DNA of 64,000 bases from Hydrogenophaga sp. PAMC20947 (GCF_004795855.1 NZ_CP039252.1:1612001-1676000); one strand, 5' to 3'; positions 1 to 11,016 are shown, numbered from the stretch's first letter. Numbers and translations: made by a program. Notes: generated by a model from the letters alone, not told the origin.

Positions 1-133
1 ACAGGGCATACACCCAGGCATTGCCAATCACCGACCGCCCGGCTGCCGCACGCCGATCGCCCCAGCTCGCTACCGCAAACAGCAGCGCCAGGTAAACGAC
101 CGAGATGAAGATGACCAGTGCGGGCGAGAGCAT
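1..133 (-). CDS. Sodium:solute symporter-domain protein, N-terminal fragment
   Basis: This is the first 44 codons of a minus-strand gene that runs off the window edge. The visible part starts MLSPALVIFIS and forms one hydrophobic segment followed by SWGDRRAA and a second hydrophobic start. That is the typical beginning of sodium:solute symporter (SSS) domains. In Burkholderiales this N-terminus is often fused to a sensor histidine kinase, but the rest is not visible, so transporter and SSS-sensor kinase cannot be told apart. It starts 5 bases after the stop of the small membrane protein upstream, so the two are very likely co-transcribed and functionally linked. Confidence 0.6.
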   Translation of the reverse strand, partial: MLSPALVIFISVVYLALLFAVASWGDRRAAAGRSVIGNAWVYAL

Positions 134-138
134 GGTCT

Positions 139-357
139 TCAAGGCCCGTGAGAGCTGGGTGCACCGCCATCGCGCTCCATCACCCAAGCCAGCGCGGCGA
201 TCATGATCGCCCAGAGCACAAACAGGGCCGTCGGGAACAGTGGCAAGCCCAGCACCTCCACCTCGTGGTCCCACAACGCCAGCAAAGGAAAATTGAACGC
301 CACCAGCCCCGCAAAAAACAGGGCCACCAGGCGTTGGGTCTTGAGACCTTGGGTCAT
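139..357 (-). CDS. Small two-helix membrane protein, likely symporter partner
   Basis: A 72-residue protein starting MTQGLKTQRL with two predicted transmembrane helices (about residues 10-28 and 36-58) and a short polar C-terminus. An AAGGAG ribosome site lies 7 bases before this ATG, so it is preferred over the upstream in-frame start that would give a longer protein. Small helical subunits like this commonly precede SSS-family transporters, and the SSS gene follows after 5 bases. The role as a partner subunit is inferred from position and size. I do not recognise a precise family name. Confidence 0.65.
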   Translation of the reverse strand: MTQGLKTQRLVALFFAGLVAFNFPLLALWDHEVEVLGLPLFPTALFVLWAIMIAALAWVMERDGGAPSSHGP

Positions 358-462
358 GGACGTCTCCTTGAGGCTGGCGCAGTTCGTCGCCGCGCGTCTT
401 CTCCCCATTGTGCGCCGGGCTCTGACCCTGCGCTTACGCTGGCCTCAAGGATGTTTTTGCCA

Positions 463-492
463 CAAAAAAAGGCAGGGGAACACCCTGCCTTT
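463..492 (-). terminator. Rho-independent terminator of ppsA
   Basis: On the minus strand a GGCAGGG/CCCTGCC stem (471-477 with 483-489) with a 5-base loop is followed by a run of eight T. It lies 20 bases beyond the ppsA stop. Confidence 0.85.
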
Positions 493-511
493 TGATTTGG
501 GGCAACGCCGT

Positions 512-2923
512 TTACTTCGCCGTAGACGCCAGCAACTGCCAGGTATCGACCACCGAGTCAGGGTTCAGCGAAATCGAGCTGATGCCCTCATCGCGCAGCC
601 ACTGCGCGAAATCGGGGTGATCGCTGGGGCCCTGCCCGCAGATACCCACATACTTGCCTTCTGCCTTGCAAGCGCCAATGGCCATTTTGAGCAATGCTTT
701 GACAGCAGGATCGCGTTCGTCGAAATCATGCGCCAACAACTCCAGCCCTGAATCGCGGTCCAGGCCCAGCGTCAACTGGGTCAGATCGTTCGAGCCGATG
801 GAGAACCCATCGAAGTACTGCAAGAACTCGTGTGCCAGTACCGCGTTGCTCGGGATCTCGCACATCATGATGATCTTGAGCTCATTCTCACCGCGCTTGA
901 GGCCCTTCTCTGCCAGCAACTCGGTCACCTTTTTCGCCTGACCCACCGTGCGCACGAAGGGCACCATCACTTGTACGTTGGTGAGGCCCATGTCTTCACG
1001 CACCCGCTTGATGGCTTCGCACTCCATGGCGAAGGCTTCGCGGAAGTCTTCGCTGATGTAGCGCGCGGCACCACGAAAGCCCAGCATCGGATTCTCTTCA
1101 TCCGGCTCGTAACGGCTGCCACCGACCAGCTTGCGGTATTCGTTGGACTTGAAGTCGGACAAGCGCACGATCACCGGCTTGGGCCAGAAAGCGGCCGCGA
1201 TCGTGGCCACGCCTTCGGCGACTTTATCGACGTAGAAAGCGCGAGGCGAGGCATGGCCACGCGCCACCGACTCGACTGCTTTCTTCAAGTCGGAATCGAT
1301 GGCGGGGTAATCCAGAATGGCCTTGGGGTGCACACCAATGTTGTTGTTGATGATGAACTCCAGGCGGGCCAGACCCACTCCGCCATTGGGCATCTGCGCA
1401 AAATCGAATGCGAGCTGGGGGTTGCCCACGTTCATCATGATCTTCACGTCCACCTCGGGCATCACGCCACGCTGCACTTCGGTGATCTCGGTTTCCAGCA
1501 AGCCGTCGTATATGTTGCCGGTGTCGCCTTCGGCGCAACTCACGGTCACCAGGGTGCCGTCCTTGAGGAGCTCGGTGGCATCGCCGCAGCCCACGACGGC
1601 AGGAATGCCCAGCTCGCGGGCAATGATAGCCGCGTGGCAGGTGCGCCCGCCCCGGTTGGTCACGATGGCACTGGCGCGCTTCATCACCGGCTCCCAGTTC
1701 GGGTCCGTCATGTCGGTCACCAGCACATCGCCAGGCTGCACCTGATCCATTTCGCTGATGTTGTGCACCAGCCGCACGGGTCCGGTACCCACTTTCTGGC
1801 CGATGGCACGGCCCGATGCCAGCACCGTGCCCGTGCCCTTGAGCTTGTAGCGCAGCTCGGCTTTACCAGCGGCCTGGCTCTTCACCGTTTCGGGGCGCGC
1901 CTGCAGGATGTAGAGCTCGCCGTCGGTGCCATCTTTGCCCCACTCAATGTCCATGGCTCGGCCGTAATGCGCTTCGATCACCATCGCGTACTGGGCCAGC
2001 TTTTCCACCTCGGCATCGGTCAGGCTGTAGCGGTTGCGCAGCTCCACCGGCACGTCGGTGGTTTTGACCAGCTTGCCCTTGAGGGCGCCGCCCTGGGTTT
2101 TTTCCTGCGCCGTCGTGAACTCCATCTGAATCAGCTTGGAGCCCAGATTGCGGCGAATCAATGCACGCTTGCCCGCCTTGAGCATGGGCTTGTGCACATA
2201 GAACTCATCCGGGTTCACGGCCCCCTGCACCACCGTTTCACCGAGGCCATAGCTCGATGTGATGAACACCACATCTTCAAAGCCGGATTCGGTGTCTATG
2301 GTGAACATCACACCGGCGGCCCCCAGATCGGAGCGAACCATGCGCTGCACACCGGCCGACAAAGCCACGTCGGCGTGGGCGAAGCCTTTGTGCACGCGGT
2401 AGCTGATCGCACGGTCGTTGTAAAGGCTGGCGAACACTTCCTTCATCGTGTGCAGCACTTCGTCGATGCCGTGCACGTTCAGGAAGGTCTCCTGCTGGCC
2501 GGCGAACGAAGCGTCAGGCAAATCTTCGGCTGTGGCCGAAGAGCGCACAGCGAAGGTGGCCTTTTCATTGCCCCCAACCAGGGTGGTATAGGCCTCACGA
2601 ATGGCTTTTTCCAGGTCGGCCGGAAACGGCTGCTTTTCTACCATGGCGCGAATTTCCGCACCCGCTTCTGCCAGCGCACGGACATCTTCCGTGTCCAGCG
2701 CTTCGAGGCGCGTGTTGATGCGCGCGGTCAGGCCTTCAAATGCCAAGAACTCGCGAAACGCATGCGCGGTGGTGGCAAAGCCCGTGGGCACCTTCACGCC
2801 ACTGGGCAACTGGGAGATCATTTCACCGAGACTGGCATTTTTGCCACCGACGGATTCAACGTCGGTCATCCGAAGATGCTCGAAAGGCACGACCAGATCG
2901 GTCGGGGAAAACAGGTTGGACAT
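512..2923 (-). CDS. ppsA: Phosphoenolpyruvate synthase
   Basis: Converts pyruvate, ATP and water to PEP, AMP and phosphate for gluconeogenesis in the cytoplasm. The 803-residue product matches the family length of about 790-800. It shows the N-terminal ATP-grasp region beginning [14 protein letters not shown], the phosphohistidine swivel domain with [14 protein letters not shown], and the C-terminal PEP/pyruvate-binding TIM barrel with [12 protein letters not shown] and [16 protein letters not shown]. The start [11 protein letters not shown] is chosen because the alignable domain begins shortly after it; the open frame extends 46 codons further upstream. It is divergent from ppsR, which controls its activity by phosphorylation and pyrophosphorolysis. 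Gluconeogenesis fits the neighbouring organic-acid symporters. Confidence 0.97.
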   Translation of the reverse strand: MSNLFSPTDLVVPFEHLRMTDVESVGGKNASLGEMISQLPSGVKVPTGFATTAHAFREFLAFEGLTARINTRLEALDTEDVRALAEAGAEIRAMVEKQPFPADLEKAIREAYTTLVGGNEKATFAVRSSATAEDLPDASFAGQQETFLNVHGIDEVLHTMKEVFASLYNDRAISYRVHKGFAHADVALSAGVQRMVRSDLGAAGVMFTIDTESGFEDVVFITSSYGLGETVVQGAVNPDEFYVHKPMLKAGKRALIRRNLGSKLIQMEFTTAQEKTQGGALKGKLVKTTDVPVELRNRYSLTDAEVEKLAQYAMVIEAHYGRAMDIEWGKDGTDGELYILQARPETVKSQAAGKAELRYKLKGTGTVLASGRAIGQKVGTGPVRLVHNISEMDQVQPGDVLVTDMTDPNWEPVMKRASAIVTNRGGRTCHAAIIARELGIPAVVGCGDATELLKDGTLVTVSCAEGDTGNIYDGLLETEITEVQRGVMPEVDVKIMMNVGNPQLAFDFAQMPNGGVGLARLEFIINNNIGVHPKAILDYPAIDSDLKKAVESVARGHASPRAFYVDKVAEGVATIAAAFWPKPVIVRLSDFKSNEYRKLVGGSRYEPDEENPMLGFRGAARYISEDFREAFAMECEAIKRVREDMGLTNVQVMVPFVRTVGQAKKVTELLAEKGLKRGENELKIIMMCEIPSNAVLAHEFLQYFDGFSIGSNDLTQLTLGLDRDSGLELLAHDFDERDPAVKALLKMAIGACKAEGKYVGICGQGPSDHPDFAQWLRDEGISSISLNPDSVVDTWQLLASTAK

Positions 2924-3173
2924 GGATAGACTCCGCTCAAGGTTAAAAAACCGGGGGCTCCATGCGCCAGCGCAAGACCTGTTGTGTTTTTGTGGGTCCG
3001 AAACCAGGCGACGGGGCGAAAATCGGAAGTGGCGGCCGCCAGTCAACTGGCCAGGCGCCACAAACCCTTGATTGTAGGTGGCGGCTTGCCCTGAGACCGC
3101 AGCTTGGCCAGAATCAACCTGAAAAGCGCAGTCTTCTGCGTTGAACTTCTATAAACCACGAGAATTTCCGCCC

Positions 3174-3995
3174 ATGCCCAACCGCACCGCCTTCTTTGTT
3201 TCTGACGGCACAGGCATCACTGCCGAGGCTTTTGGCAATGCCATCCTGGCCCAGTTTGAGGCCCCTGTTCGCCGGATTCGCCTGCCCTTTCTGGACAGCG
3301 TGGACAAGGCCCACCAAGCTGTGCGTCAGATCAACCACACCGCCGAGATCGAAGGCAAGCGCCCGCTGGTTTTCACCACAGTGGTGAACATGGATGTGTT
3401 GAAGGTCGTCAAGACCCATTGCAACGGCATGGTGCTCGACATGTTTGGCACCTTCGTGGAACCCCTGGAAGCCGAGCTGGGCATCAAGTCCAACCACCGG
3501 GTGGGCCGCTTCTCCGACGCGTCCAAGAGCAAGGAATACAACGACCGCATTGAAGCCATCAATTTTTCCTTGATGCACGACGATGGTCAAAGCCACAAGG
3601 ATTTGCAAGGATCGGATGTGATCTTGGTGGGCGTGAGCCGCAGCGGCAAGACACCCACTTCGCTGTACCTCGCCATGCAGCACGGGCTGAAGGCGTCCAA
3701 CTACCCGCTGATCCCGGAAGACTTTGATCGACGCAAACTCCCGCCAGCGTTGGTCCCCCATCGCAAAAAGATTTTTGGTTTGACCATTGCACCCGAGCGC
3801 CTGAGCGAGATCCGCAACGAGCGCCGCCCCAATTCGCGCTACGCAAGTCTGGAAAATTGCCGCATGGAAGTCAACGAGGCAGAAGCCATGATGCGCCGTG
3901 AAAGCATCCGCTGGCTGTCGACCACCACCAAATCAATCGAAGAAATCGCGACCACCATATTGCAAGAGATCCAGCCTGATCGACTGGCCTATTGA
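3174..3995 (+). CDS. ppsR: PEP synthase regulatory protein (kinase/pyrophosphorylase)
   Basis: A bifunctional serine/threonine kinase and pyrophosphorylase (DUF299 family) that inactivates PEP synthase by ADP-dependent phosphorylation and reactivates it by phosphate-dependent dephosphorylation. The 273-residue protein is full length, begins with [15 protein letters not shown] and carries the P-loop [11 protein letters not shown] around residue 155. The start MPNRTAFF gives the usual N-terminus; an upstream in-frame ATG at 3141 would add 11 unconserved residues. It is transcribed away from ppsA across a 250-base intergenic region, the classic arrangement of enzyme and regulator. Confidence 0.96.
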   Translation: MPNRTAFFVSDGTGITAEAFGNAILAQFEAPVRRIRLPFLDSVDKAHQAVRQINHTAEIEGKRPLVFTTVVNMDVLKVVKTHCNGMVLDMFGTFVEPLEAELGIKSNHRVGRFSDASKSKEYNDRIEAINFSLMHDDGQSHKDLQGSDVILVGVSRSGKTPTSLYLAMQHGLKASNYPLIPEDFDRRKLPPALVPHRKKIFGLTIAPERLSEIRNERRPNSRYASLENCRMEVNEAEAMMRRESIRWLSTTTKSIEEIATTILQEIQPDRLAY

Positions 3996-4074
3996 AATCG
4001 CCCGGTCAAACGGCCAACTGTTGCGCGCCTTTTCTTCAGCACTTCAAGCGTGGTGCGATCGCTTCCCGCTTGGG

Positions 4075-4473
4075 TCAGGCGCTCTTGTCGGCCTCAGCGG
4101 CCGGACTGTTTGCTTTGCCCTTGCGTTTGCCAGGGCCCAGGCCATGGGCTTGGCGACCCAGAACAAACGAAAAAAGCAACTTTATCCACAGCGTGACGCC
4201 CGCGATGGCAATCCAGTCCTCCGACTTGAGCGCTTGAAAACCCAGCACCGCGATCAAAACGCCCAACATCACCACGCCACCGACGAGGTTGATGACCATC
4301 TCGTAGGGGGCGTACTTTTCAGCGTTGGGCGGGGGTGCGCCCTTTTTCAACGCCACTTCGGAAAAATCACGTTTCACCAGAATCCGATAGGCCCGCCGCA
4401 GCCAGAAAAATGACACCGGAAAAAGGGCGAGCAAAAAAATCCAGTTGAAGATAAATACGCTGGGGAGCTGCAT
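4075..4473 (-). CDS. Conserved membrane protein of unknown function
   Basis: A 132-residue protein with three hydrophobic segments (about residues 7-24, 58-80 and 90-112) and a basic, small-residue C-terminal tail. A charged stretch between helices 1 and 2 reads VKRDFSEVALKKG. The start MQLPSVFIF is preferred because the upstream 24 codons are polar and lack family character, although no strong ribosome site is visible. It lies downstream of the symporter operon but is separated from it by a strong terminator, so it probably has its own promoter in 4474-4600. I cannot assign a function. Confidence 0.7.
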   Translation of the reverse strand: MQLPSVFIFNWIFLLALFPVSFFWLRRAYRILVKRDFSEVALKKGAPPPNAEKYAPYEMVINLVGGVVMLGVLIAVLGFQALKSEDWIAIAGVTLWIKLLFSFVLGRQAHGLGPGKRKGKANSPAAEADKSA

Positions 4474-4601
4474 CCTGAAGATCCTAGGGTTTGATGGAGT
4501 GCTAAACACTGTGCACAAACGCCCTGTGTGGGCGACTGTGCGCAATGCTCTGGACTCTTGAAAGCGAGGCTTTCTCTATTGTGCGCCAGAGCACATGGGT
4601 G

Positions 4602-4638
4602 AAAAACAAAGCCCCGCCAGAGAACTGACGGGGCTTTG
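4602..4638 (-). terminator. Terminator of the symporter operon
   Basis: A perfect 10-bp stem CAAAGCCCCG/CGGGGCTTTG (4607-4616 with 4629-4638) is followed on the minus strand by TTTTTC. It lies 45 bases past the symporter stop. Confidence 0.9.
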
Positions 4639-4683
4639 GTGAACATCACACCGGCCCGAAAGCCAGTGAGATGTCAATCAAGC

Positions 4684-6540
4684 TCAGTGACCTCCGGAGA
4701 CCATTCCCGCACCCTTAGGCACGCGAACCGACTCCACCAGCTCCTGGATGTGCTTGGGCACAGGTGCACCCATCTTGCTCACCAAGTAAGCCACCGCAAA
4801 GTTGACGATCGCGCCAACGGTACCAAAGGCTTCGGGCGCAATGCCGAAGAAGCCGTTGACACCACCGACCATGTCGACAAAGTCCGTACCCTTGACGAAG
4901 AACAGGCCCTTGTGTGCGAACACATAGAACAGCGTCACGAAGAGGCCCGACAACATACCGGCGATAGCGCCTTTGTCCGACACGGTCTTGCTGAAAATAC
5001 CCATCATCAACGCAGGGAAGATGGTGGAGGCAGCAATACCGAAGGCCAGTGCCACTGTACCGGCAGCGAAGCCGGGTGGGTTCAGGCCAAGGTAGCCCGC
5101 GACGAAAACCGCCACACCCATCGAGATCTTGCCAGCCATCAGCTCGTTCTTTTCGCTGATGTTGGGGTTGATAGCGCCCTTGATCAGGTCATGGGAAATA
5201 GCCGATGAAATGGCCAACAACAAACCAGCCGCGGTTGACAGCGCAGCGGCCAAGCCACCTGCAGCCACCAAGGCGATCACCCAGTTGGGCAACGTGGCGA
5301 TTTCCGGGTTGGCCAACACGATGATGTCGGCGTTCACGGTCAGCTCATTGCCCTTCCAGCCAGCCGCTTCGGCCTTGCCGATGGCAGCTTCGTTCTTGGA
5401 CTTGTCGTTGTAGTACTGGACACGACCATCGCCGTTTTTGTCTTCCCACTTCAACAGACCGGTCTTTTCCCAGCGCTTCATCCACTCAGGACGCTGCTCA
5501 TAAACCAAACTGGCTTCGGTGGCGTACAGATCGCCATTGGCTTTCACCGCGTCGGGATTCACGCGCAATTGACCCGCAGGGCCGGTGATCAACCCCACAG
5601 CGGAGTTCATGGTGCCATGCAGGTTCAGCTTGGCCATGGCGCCCACAGCAGGTGCCGTGGTGTACAGCAAAGCGATGAACACCAGCGCCCAGCCAGCGGA
5701 AGAGCGGGCATCGGCCACTTTTGGCACCGTGAAGAAGCGCACGATCACGTGGGGCAGACCGGCGGTACCGATCATCAGCGACACGGTGTAGAAGAACATG
5801 TTCAGCATGCTTCCGTTGGCCGTGGTCGTGTATTCACTGAAACCAAGCTCCGTCACCACTTGGTCAAGCTTGTTCAGCAAGGAAACATCGGTGCCAGCCA
5901 TGTTGGCGCCCAGACCCACCTGTGGCAGGAAACTGTCGGTCAGGTTCATGGAGATGAAGAACGCCGGCACGAGGTAGGCAGCGATCAACACGCAGTACTG
6001 AGCGACTTGGGTGTAGGTAATGCCTTTCATGCCGCCGAACACGGCGTACATGAACACGATGGCCATACCGATGTAAATGCCCTGGTCACTGGTCACGCCC
6101 AAGAAGCGTGCAAACGTCACGCCCACACCGGTCATCTGACCAATGATGTAGGTGAGCGACGCCACCAACAAGCACAACACGCCAACGTTACGGGCGGTCT
6201 TCGAATAGAAGCGATCGCCAATGAACTCAGGCACAGTGAACTTGCCGAATTTGCGCAGGTACGGCGCCAGCAGCATGGCCAGCAACACGTAACCGCCGGT
6301 CCAGCCCATCAGGAACACGGCGCCGCCGTAGCCCAGGTTGGCGATCAGGCCCGCCATGGAAATGAACGAAGCCGCAGACATCCAGTCAGCAGCTGTGGCC
6401 ATTCCGTTGGCGATGGGGTGCACCCCGCCGCCGGCAACGTAAAACTCGGACGTGCTGCCCGCGCGCGCCCAATAGGCAATGCCGAGATAGAGCGCAAAGC
6501 TCAATCCGACAAAGATGTAAATAGTGGTTTGAAGTTCCAT
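4684..6540 (-). CDS. Sodium:solute symporter, VC_2705-like subfamily
   Basis: A 618-residue inner-membrane cation/organic-acid symporter of the SSS family, probably importing acetate or a related short acid with sodium. It has the SSS pattern of about 13 transmembrane helices, with the motif FYVAGGGVHPIANGMATAADWMSAASF near residue 35 and GTAGLPHVIVRFFTVP near residue 260. A hydrophilic insert of roughly 100 residues (about 310-405, including WEDKNGDGRVQYYND, which resembles a calcium-binding loop) is typical of the VC_2705 type. It follows its DUF4212 small subunit by 15 bases. Exact substrate is inferred from family only. Confidence 0.9.
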   Translation of the reverse strand: MELQTTIYIFVGLSFALYLGIAYWARAGSTSEFYVAGGGVHPIANGMATAADWMSAASFISMAGLIANLGYGGAVFLMGWTGGYVLLAMLLAPYLRKFGKFTVPEFIGDRFYSKTARNVGVLCLLVASLTYIIGQMTGVGVTFARFLGVTSDQGIYIGMAIVFMYAVFGGMKGITYTQVAQYCVLIAAYLVPAFFISMNLTDSFLPQVGLGANMAGTDVSLLNKLDQVVTELGFSEYTTTANGSMLNMFFYTVSLMIGTAGLPHVIVRFFTVPKVADARSSAGWALVFIALLYTTAPAVGAMAKLNLHGTMNSAVGLITGPAGQLRVNPDAVKANGDLYATEASLVYEQRPEWMKRWEKTGLLKWEDKNGDGRVQYYNDKSKNEAAIGKAEAAGWKGNELTVNADIIVLANPEIATLPNWVIALVAAGGLAAALSTAAGLLLAISSAISHDLIKGAINPNISEKNELMAGKISMGVAVFVAGYLGLNPPGFAAGTVALAFGIAASTIFPALMMGIFSKTVSDKGAIAGMLSGLFVTLFYVFAHKGLFFVKGTDFVDMVGGVNGFFGIAPEAFGTVGAIVNFAVAYLVSKMGAPVPKHIQELVESVRVPKGAGMVSGGH

Positions 6541-6555
6541 GGTGCGTCCTTGTGA

Positions 6556-6816
6556 TCAGTCTTCTTGCATGCCGAACTTGCGGTCGATCTTGCCCATCTG
6601 GCTGGCGTACCAGAAGATGAGCGCGATGAACACGTAGATGGAGCCTTGCTGGGCGAACCAGAAGCCCAGCGGATAGCCGCCCAAATGGAAGTTATTGAGT
6701 GCCCCTGCGAACAGGATGCCAGCACCATAAGAAACCAGGAACCAGATGACCAGCACCTTGGTCAGGAGACCCAAGGTGGCCGACCAATAGGCCTTTGCAT
6801 TGTTGTCAGTTGCCAT
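6556..6816 (-). CDS. DUF4212 symporter small subunit
   Basis: An 86-residue membrane protein with two helices and the family signature YPLGFWFAQQGSIYVFIALI, ending with the conserved KIDRKFGMQED. DUF4212 proteins (probable solute:sodium symporter small subunits) are encoded directly before VC_2705-type symporters, as here. The start MATDNNAKA is chosen because the AGGAG ribosome site is 9 bases upstream of it. The ATG nine bases earlier touches that site and is unlikely to be used. Confidence 0.92.
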   Translation of the reverse strand: MATDNNAKAYWSATLGLLTKVLVIWFLVSYGAGILFAGALNNFHLGGYPLGFWFAQQGSIYVFIALIFWYASQMGKIDRKFGMQED

Positions 6817-7207
6817 GAATGTCATCTCCTCATATTGATTGCGATGTGCCCAGACGGGGGTTGGCCGTCACGTTGTGTGTGCGAAAAACCGGGCACGACG
6901 CACCCGCTCTTAGCACTCCGAAAGGGACTTTGTTCACGATTCCTTACGTCAAAGTTTCTTAGCCTTCGCTTAAGGGCGATACCGAGGGTAAGTCCTTACA
7001 AAACAAGCAAAACGCCCTGAAACTTTCGTTGTTTTCATAGAGGAAACGCCGGGTTTTCAGGGGTGGAAGAAAAGCGCAATTTCACTTAAGGAACCTTAAA
7101 TAACAGTTGCGTTTTCAACACCCGCTTTCGAGCGGTCAGATTTGGTCAGAGATCGGTAAGAACGGCTTCTGAAACTGCTCAGGTCTAAACCCATAAAAGG
7201 AGATGTC
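6817..7207. promoter_or_regulatory. Shared intergenic promoter region of two symporter operons
   Basis: This 391-base gap separates two divergent transporter operons and contains no gene I can support. It is visibly richer in A and T than its surroundings (about 6935-7110). It must hold both operon promoters, but I cannot place convincing -35/-10 pairs. The DUF485 ribosome site AAAAGGAGATGTC ends it. Confidence 0.5.
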
Positions 7208-7516
7208 ATGGAAGACGAACTGGTCCAGAAAATTCTGAAAAACCCGAAATACCACGAACTTAAAAACAAGCGCTCAAAGTTCGGATGGTGGCTCACGCTG
7301 GCGATGATGGTCGTGTACTACGGCTTCATCACCCTGGTGGCTTTTGACAAAGCCCTCCTGGCCACGCCGCTGGGCGCAGGCGTCATGACACTGGGTATTC
7401 CAGTGGGCTTCGGTGTGATCGTGTTCACCATCATCATCACAGCGATTTACGTGAGACGCGCCAACACCGAGTTCGATGAACTCTCCAACGAAATCACCAA
7501 GGCAGCGTACAAATGA
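7208..7516 (+). CDS. DUF485 membrane protein, ActP partner
   Basis: A 102-residue inner-membrane protein of the DUF485 (YjcH) family with two helices, a conserved [16 protein letters not shown] region before helix 1 and [12 protein letters not shown] after helix 2. A strong AAAAGGAG site precedes the ATG. Its stop codon overlaps the start of actP in an ATGA, so translation is probably coupled. Family members are encoded with the acetate permease; a direct subunit role is an inference. Confidence 0.94.
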   Translation: MEDELVQKILKNPKYHELKNKRSKFGWWLTLAMMVVYYGFITLVAFDKALLATPLGAGVMTLGIPVGFGVIVFTIIITAIYVRRANTEFDELSNEITKAAYK

Positions 7517-9324
7517 ACCAACCCTTTATGCGCCGCGCCTTGACGCTGCTGGCGCTTTTTGCCACCTCCGCCGCAGTCTGGGCGGCCGGTGCCGACCTGG
7601 GCCAAGCTGAAAAGCAGCCCACCAACTGGACCGCCATCGCCATGTTTGGCGCGTTTGTGCTGTTCACCCTGTTCATCACAAAATGGGCGGCAGCCAAAAC
7701 CAAATCGGCATCCGACTTCTACACCGCAGGCGGCGGCATCACCGGCTTCCAAAACGGCTTGGCCATCGCGGGCGACTACATGTCGGCCGCTTCATTCCTG
7801 GGTATTTCTGCGGCCGTGATGGCCAGTGGATTTGATGGACTGATCTACTCGATCGGTTTCCTGGTGGGCTGGCCCGTCATCACCTTTCTGATGGCGGAGC
7901 GCCTGCGCAACCTGGGCAAGTTCACCTTCGCCGATGTGGCCGCATTCCGCTTTGAACAGACGCCCGTTCGCATCTTTGCGGCTTCTGGCACACTGGTCGT
8001 GGTGGCGTTCTACCTGATCGCCCAGATGGTGGGCGCTGGTCAGTTGATCAAGTTGCTGTTCGGTCTGGACTACTACATCGCCGTGATCATTGTGGGCGCG
8101 TTGATGATGGTCTATGTGTTGTTCGGCGGAATGACCGCCACGACCTGGGTGCAGATCATCAAAGCCTGTCTTTTGCTCTCTGGTGCGTCATTCATGGCCT
8201 TCATGGTGCTCTGGCACTTCGGTTTCAGTCCTGAAGCGATGTTCGCCAAAGCGGTCGAAATCAAGGCGCAATTGGGAGGCGCCGCCAGAGACACGGCGAT
8301 TGCTGCGGCCACCGCAGCCAGCGCTGTGGCAGCCGACCCCGACGCTGTTGCCAAGGCCGCCGCCGACCTGACCACCGCCAATGCCATGCCCGATGCAGCC
8401 AAGGCCGGCATTTCTATCATGGGCCCAGGCAACTTCGTGAAAGACCCCATCTCCGCCATCAGCTTCGGCATGGCACTGATGTTCGGTACCGCTGGCCTGC
8501 CGCACATCCTGATGCGCTTCTTCACGGTGCCCAGCGCCAAGGAAGCCCGCAAATCCGTGATGTGGGCCACCGGCTGGATCGGCTATTTCTACCTGCTGAC
8601 TTTCATCATCGGTTTCGGCGCCATCACCTTCGTGTTGACCAACCCCGGCTTCCTCGATGCCAAGGGCGGTCTGATGGGCGGCAACAACATGGCGGCGGTT
8701 CACCTGGCCAACGCCGTGGGCGGCAACGTGTTCCTGGGCTTTATCTCGGCAGTGGCATTCGCAACCATCCTCGCGGTGGTGGCGGGCTTGACGCTGTCGG
8801 GTGCCTCGGCCGTGTCACACGATATCTACGCTACCGTGATGAAGAAGGGCAAGGCCGATTCGGCATCCGAACTGCGCGTGTCGAAAATCACCACGATATG
8901 CCTCGGCATCGTCGCGGTGGTGCTGGGCATCGCCTTTGAGAAGCAGAACATCGCCTTCATGGTGTCCTTGGCTTTCGCCATTGCAGCTTCAGCGAACTTC
9001 CCCGTGTTGTTCATGAGCGTGCTGTGGAAAGACTGCACCACCAAAGGCGCGGTGATCGGCGGCTTCTTGGGCTTGATCTCATCCGTGGCTTTGACCATCG
9101 TGTCGCCGTCGGTCTGGGAAGCCACTTTGGGTCACCCCAAAGGTTCGGCCTGGTTCCCCTACACCTCGCCCGCCCTGTTCTCCATGACCATTGGCTTTGT
9201 GGGCATCTGGCTGTTCTCCATCTTGGACAACAGTGCCCGAGCCAAGATTGACCGTGCCGGCTTCATTGCACAGCAGGTGCGCTCGGAAACGGGCATCGGC
9301 GCATCGGGTGCATCCGGCCACTGA
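7513..9324 (+). CDS. actP: Cation/acetate symporter
   Basis: A 603-residue SSS-family permease that takes up acetate (and probably glycolate) with sodium. It begins with a signal-like hydrophobic segment ending AVWAAGADL. The SSS signature [29 protein letters not shown] follows near residue 75, and [24 protein letters not shown] near residue 325. An alanine-rich loop of about 60 residues (roughly 255-305) makes it longer than the 549-residue E. coli protein. It is coupled to the DUF485 gene by an ATGA overlap and ended by a terminator. Imported acetate would feed gluconeogenesis through ppsA. Confidence 0.94.
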   Translation: MNQPFMRRALTLLALFATSAAVWAAGADLGQAEKQPTNWTAIAMFGAFVLFTLFITKWAAAKTKSASDFYTAGGGITGFQNGLAIAGDYMSAASFLGISAAVMASGFDGLIYSIGFLVGWPVITFLMAERLRNLGKFTFADVAAFRFEQTPVRIFAASGTLVVVAFYLIAQMVGAGQLIKLLFGLDYYIAVIIVGALMMVYVLFGGMTATTWVQIIKACLLLSGASFMAFMVLWHFGFSPEAMFAKAVEIKAQLGGAARDTAIAAATAASAVAADPDAVAKAAADLTTANAMPDAAKAGISIMGPGNFVKDPISAISFGMALMFGTAGLPHILMRFFTVPSAKEARKSVMWATGWIGYFYLLTFIIGFGAITFVLTNPGFLDAKGGLMGGNNMAAVHLANAVGGNVFLGFISAVAFATILAVVAGLTLSGASAVSHDIYATVMKKGKADSASELRVSKITTICLGIVAVVLGIAFEKQNIAFMVSLAFAIAASANFPVLFMSVLWKDCTTKGAVIGGFLGLISSVALTIVSPSVWEATLGHPKGSAWFPYTSPALFSMTIGFVGIWLFSILDNSARAKIDRAGFIAQQVRSETGIGASGASGH

Positions 9325-9370
9325 CCCAGGTTCTTAACAAAACCGCGGCGGGCAAAGACTGACCGCCAAG

Positions 9371-9398
9371 AAAAAGGAGGGCCTCGGCCCTCCTTTTT
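9371..9398. terminator. Bidirectional terminator between actP and ahpF
   Basis: AAAAAGGAGGG, a short CCTCGG loop and CCCTCCTTTTT form a symmetric hairpin with A and T runs on both sides. It can stop actP on the plus strand and ahpF on the minus strand. Confidence 0.9.
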
Positions 9399-9417
9399 CT
9401 GTTGCGCAAACCGCATC

Positions 9418-11016
9418 TCAACCCACGGATTCCGACACCTCGCTTGCCACAGGCGTCACGACGGGCAGGCGAATCAGGTGGTCAAACGCGCTGAGGGCTG
9501 CTTTGGAGCCCTCTCCCGCAGCGATCACGATCTGCTTGTAAGGCACGGTGGTGCAATCACCCGCCGCGAACACACCGGGCACATTGGTGTGACCCTTGGC
9601 GTCGACCTCGATCTCACCAAAACGGCTCAGCGCCACATCACCCTCGAGCCATTCGGTGTTGGGCACCAGCCCGATCTGAACGAATACACCTTCCAGCTCG
9701 ACCAGCTGCTCGACGCCACTCAAACGGTCCTTGTAGCGCAAGCCGTTCACCTTGCCATGGGCACCCATGATTTCGGTGGTCTGTGCGTTCACATGGATGG
9801 CGACGTTCGGCAAGCTCTTGAGTTTGCTCACCAGAACCGCATCGGCCTTCAGTGCGTCGGCAAATTCCACCAAGGTTACCTGGGCCACGATGCCGGCCAG
9901 ATCAATCGCCGCCTCGACACCCGAGTTGCCGCCGCCGATCACCGCCACGCGTTTGCCCTTGAACAGCGGGCCGTCGCAATGGGGGCAATAGGCCACACCC
10001 TTGTTCTTGTATTCCTGCTCGCCGGGTACGTTGACATTCCTCCAGCGCGCGCCGGTTGAAAGGATCACGCTCTTGCTCTTGAGCGACCCGCCGTTCGCCA
10101 GCTGCACCTCGATGAACCCCCCCGGCTCGCTGGCCGGAATCAATTTGTCTGCCCGCTGCAGGTTCATGATGTCCACGTCGTAGTGGCGCACCTGCGCCTC
10201 CAGCGCTGCCGCGAACTTCGGGCCGTCCGTTTCCTGCACGCTGATGTAGTTTTCGATGGCCATGGTGTCGTTCACCTGCCCCCCGAAACGCTCAGCGGCC
10301 ACACCCACCCGGATACCTTTGCGAGCGGCATAGACCGCCGCAGCGGCACCGGCTGGGCCACCGCCCACGATCAGCACATCAAACGGATCTTTCTGGTTGA
10401 GCTTGGCGGCTTCACGCTCATCGGACTTCACATCCAGCTTGGCCACCATCTCTTCCAGCAGCATGCGGCCCGACCCGAACACCTCGTCGTTGCGGTACAC
10501 CAGCGGCACGGCCAGCACCTGACGGCGCTCGACCTCTTCCTGGAACAGGCCACCATCGATCACCACAGTCTGGATATTCGGGTTCAAGATGGCCATCAAG
10601 CTCGCCGCCTGCACCACGTCGGGACAGTTGTGGCAGGACAGGCTCATGTACACCTCGAAGCGGTGCTCACCGTTCAGCGCCCTGATCTGCTCAATCACCT
10701 CAGGCTCGACCTTGGGTGGGTGCCCACCCGTCCACAGCAAGGCCAGCACCAGCGATGTGAATTCGTGGCCCAGCGGAATTGCCGCGAAACGAACACCGGT
10801 GCTCTCGCCTTCGCGGGCGATCACAAACGAGGGCTTGCGGCCATCCGAGCCCGACTCGTCAACAGTCACTTTGTCCGACAAGGCGGCGATCTCGCCCAGC
10901 AATTCCCGCATCTCAGCCGCCTTGGCGCTGCCGTCGAGCGAAGCGATCAGGCAAATGGGCTGGCGGAGCATCGCCAGGTAGGTGGAAAGCTGGCCTGTGA
11001 GGGTGACGTCAAGCAT
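9418..11016 (-). CDS. ahpF: Alkyl hydroperoxide reductase subunit F
   Basis: A cytoplasmic flavoprotein that passes electrons from NADH to AhpC for peroxide reduction. The 532-residue protein has a double thioredoxin-fold N-terminal domain with the redox pair CHNC (about residue 130). It also has an FAD/NAD thioredoxin-reductase domain with [17 protein letters not shown], the catalytic YCPHCDG and the NAD site [15 protein letters not shown]. The ATG start is fixed by AAGGAG six bases upstream; a TTG five codons earlier overlaps that site. It lies 221 bases downstream of ahpC in the same direction, with a GC-rich repeat in the gap. Confidence 0.97.
   Translation of the reverse strand: MLDVTLTGQLSTYLAMLRQPICLIASLDGSAKAAEMRELLGEIAALSDKVTVDESGSDGRKPSFVIAREGESTGVRFAAIPLGHEFTSLVLALLWTGGHPPKVEPEVIEQIRALNGEHRFEVYMSLSCHNCPDVVQAASLMAILNPNIQTVVIDGGLFQEEVERRQVLAVPLVYRNDEVFGSGRMLLEEMVAKLDVKSDEREAAKLNQKDPFDVLIVGGGPAGAAAAVYAARKGIRVGVAAERFGGQVNDTMAIENYISVQETDGPKFAAALEAQVRHYDVDIMNLQRADKLIPASEPGGFIEVQLANGGSLKSKSVILSTGARWRNVNVPGEQEYKNKGVAYCPHCDGPLFKGKRVAVIGGGNSGVEAAIDLAGIVAQVTLVEFADALKADAVLVSKLKSLPNVAIHVNAQTTEIMGAHGKVNGLRYKDRLSGVEQLVELEGVFVQIGLVPNTEWLEGDVALSRFGEIEVDAKGHTNVPGVFAAGDCTTVPYKQIVIAAGEGSKAALSAFDHLIRLPVVTPVASEVSESVG

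Noticed and set aside
830..2929. A 699-residue plus-strand frame opposite ppsA
   Set aside because: It is exactly antisense to a strongly conserved gene, is rich in His, Gln and Arg with no family motifs, and reflects GC-rich codon bias.
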